Made by a program: the position numbers and the translations under genes. DNA of 5,149 nt from NCBI GenBank assembly GCA_947630095.1, contig CANRGI010000096.1, positions 1-5,149 on the forward strand. The letters run 5' to 3'. Shown here one piece after another: positions 5,146-5,149 of this stretch. This DNA comes from an uncultured Bacilli bacterium (GTDB lineage: Bacteria; Bacillota_I; Bacilli_A; RF39; UBA660). The notes beneath the pieces are model-generated. The model made no database searches, had not been told where the DNA came from, and was given only the letters and a program-made list of their open reading frames with translations. Numbering within the stretch: position 1 is the stretch's first letter; the number at the start of each line of letters is the position of its first letter.

Positions 5146-5149
5146 ATGA
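5146..5149 (+). CDS. Start of a further gene (3' truncated)
   Basis: Only the ATG and one further base are inside the window. The call rests on the promoter at 5081-5110 and the AGGAGA site upstream. Nothing can be said about the product. Confidence 0.35.

Overview
The window is AT-rich, codes on the + strand throughout, and has short intergenic gaps with strong AGGAG-type ribosome binding sites. This suggests a low-GC Firmicutes (Bacilli or Clostridia-like) bacterium, perhaps one of the uncultured gut Bacilli close to Mollicutes. That placement is inferred from base composition and protein style, not from a marker gene. All visible Trp codons are TGG and all three stops are TAG or TAA, so nothing requires a recoded UGA.

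Left part (1-885): the 3' end of an ABC-type AAA ATPase gene is followed after 3 nt by a 203-residue protein with TOPRIM-like acidic motifs (RloB-like). The two form a compact operon that ends in a hairpin terminator built partly from the second gene's last codons. ATPase plus TOPRIM pairs are a recurring architecture among anti-phage defence modules, so this is the likely, unproven, role.

Main part (962-5065): a separately transcribed gene with its own extended -10 promoter, ribosome binding site and terminator encodes a surface protein of about 1,333 residues. It has a short cytoplasmic N-terminus, one membrane segment, then 85 in-register 12-residue acidic units of the form D-x-[DN]-x-[DN]-G-x-[P/C]-D-x-N-x (thrombospondin type 3 / EF-hand-loop-like). 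It ends in a 147-residue region with a TasA/camelysin-like beta-sandwich look. 28 of the units carry a coupled Cys pair, and these hold all 56 cysteines of the protein. The array is itself a nested duplication: a block of 37 units (1402-2862) is repeated as a block of 39 units (2863-4395), followed by a partial third start. This giant calcium-wire-like protein is the most unusual object here.

Right end (5066-5149): a new promoter, a ribosome binding site and an ATG mark the start of another gene that runs off the window.
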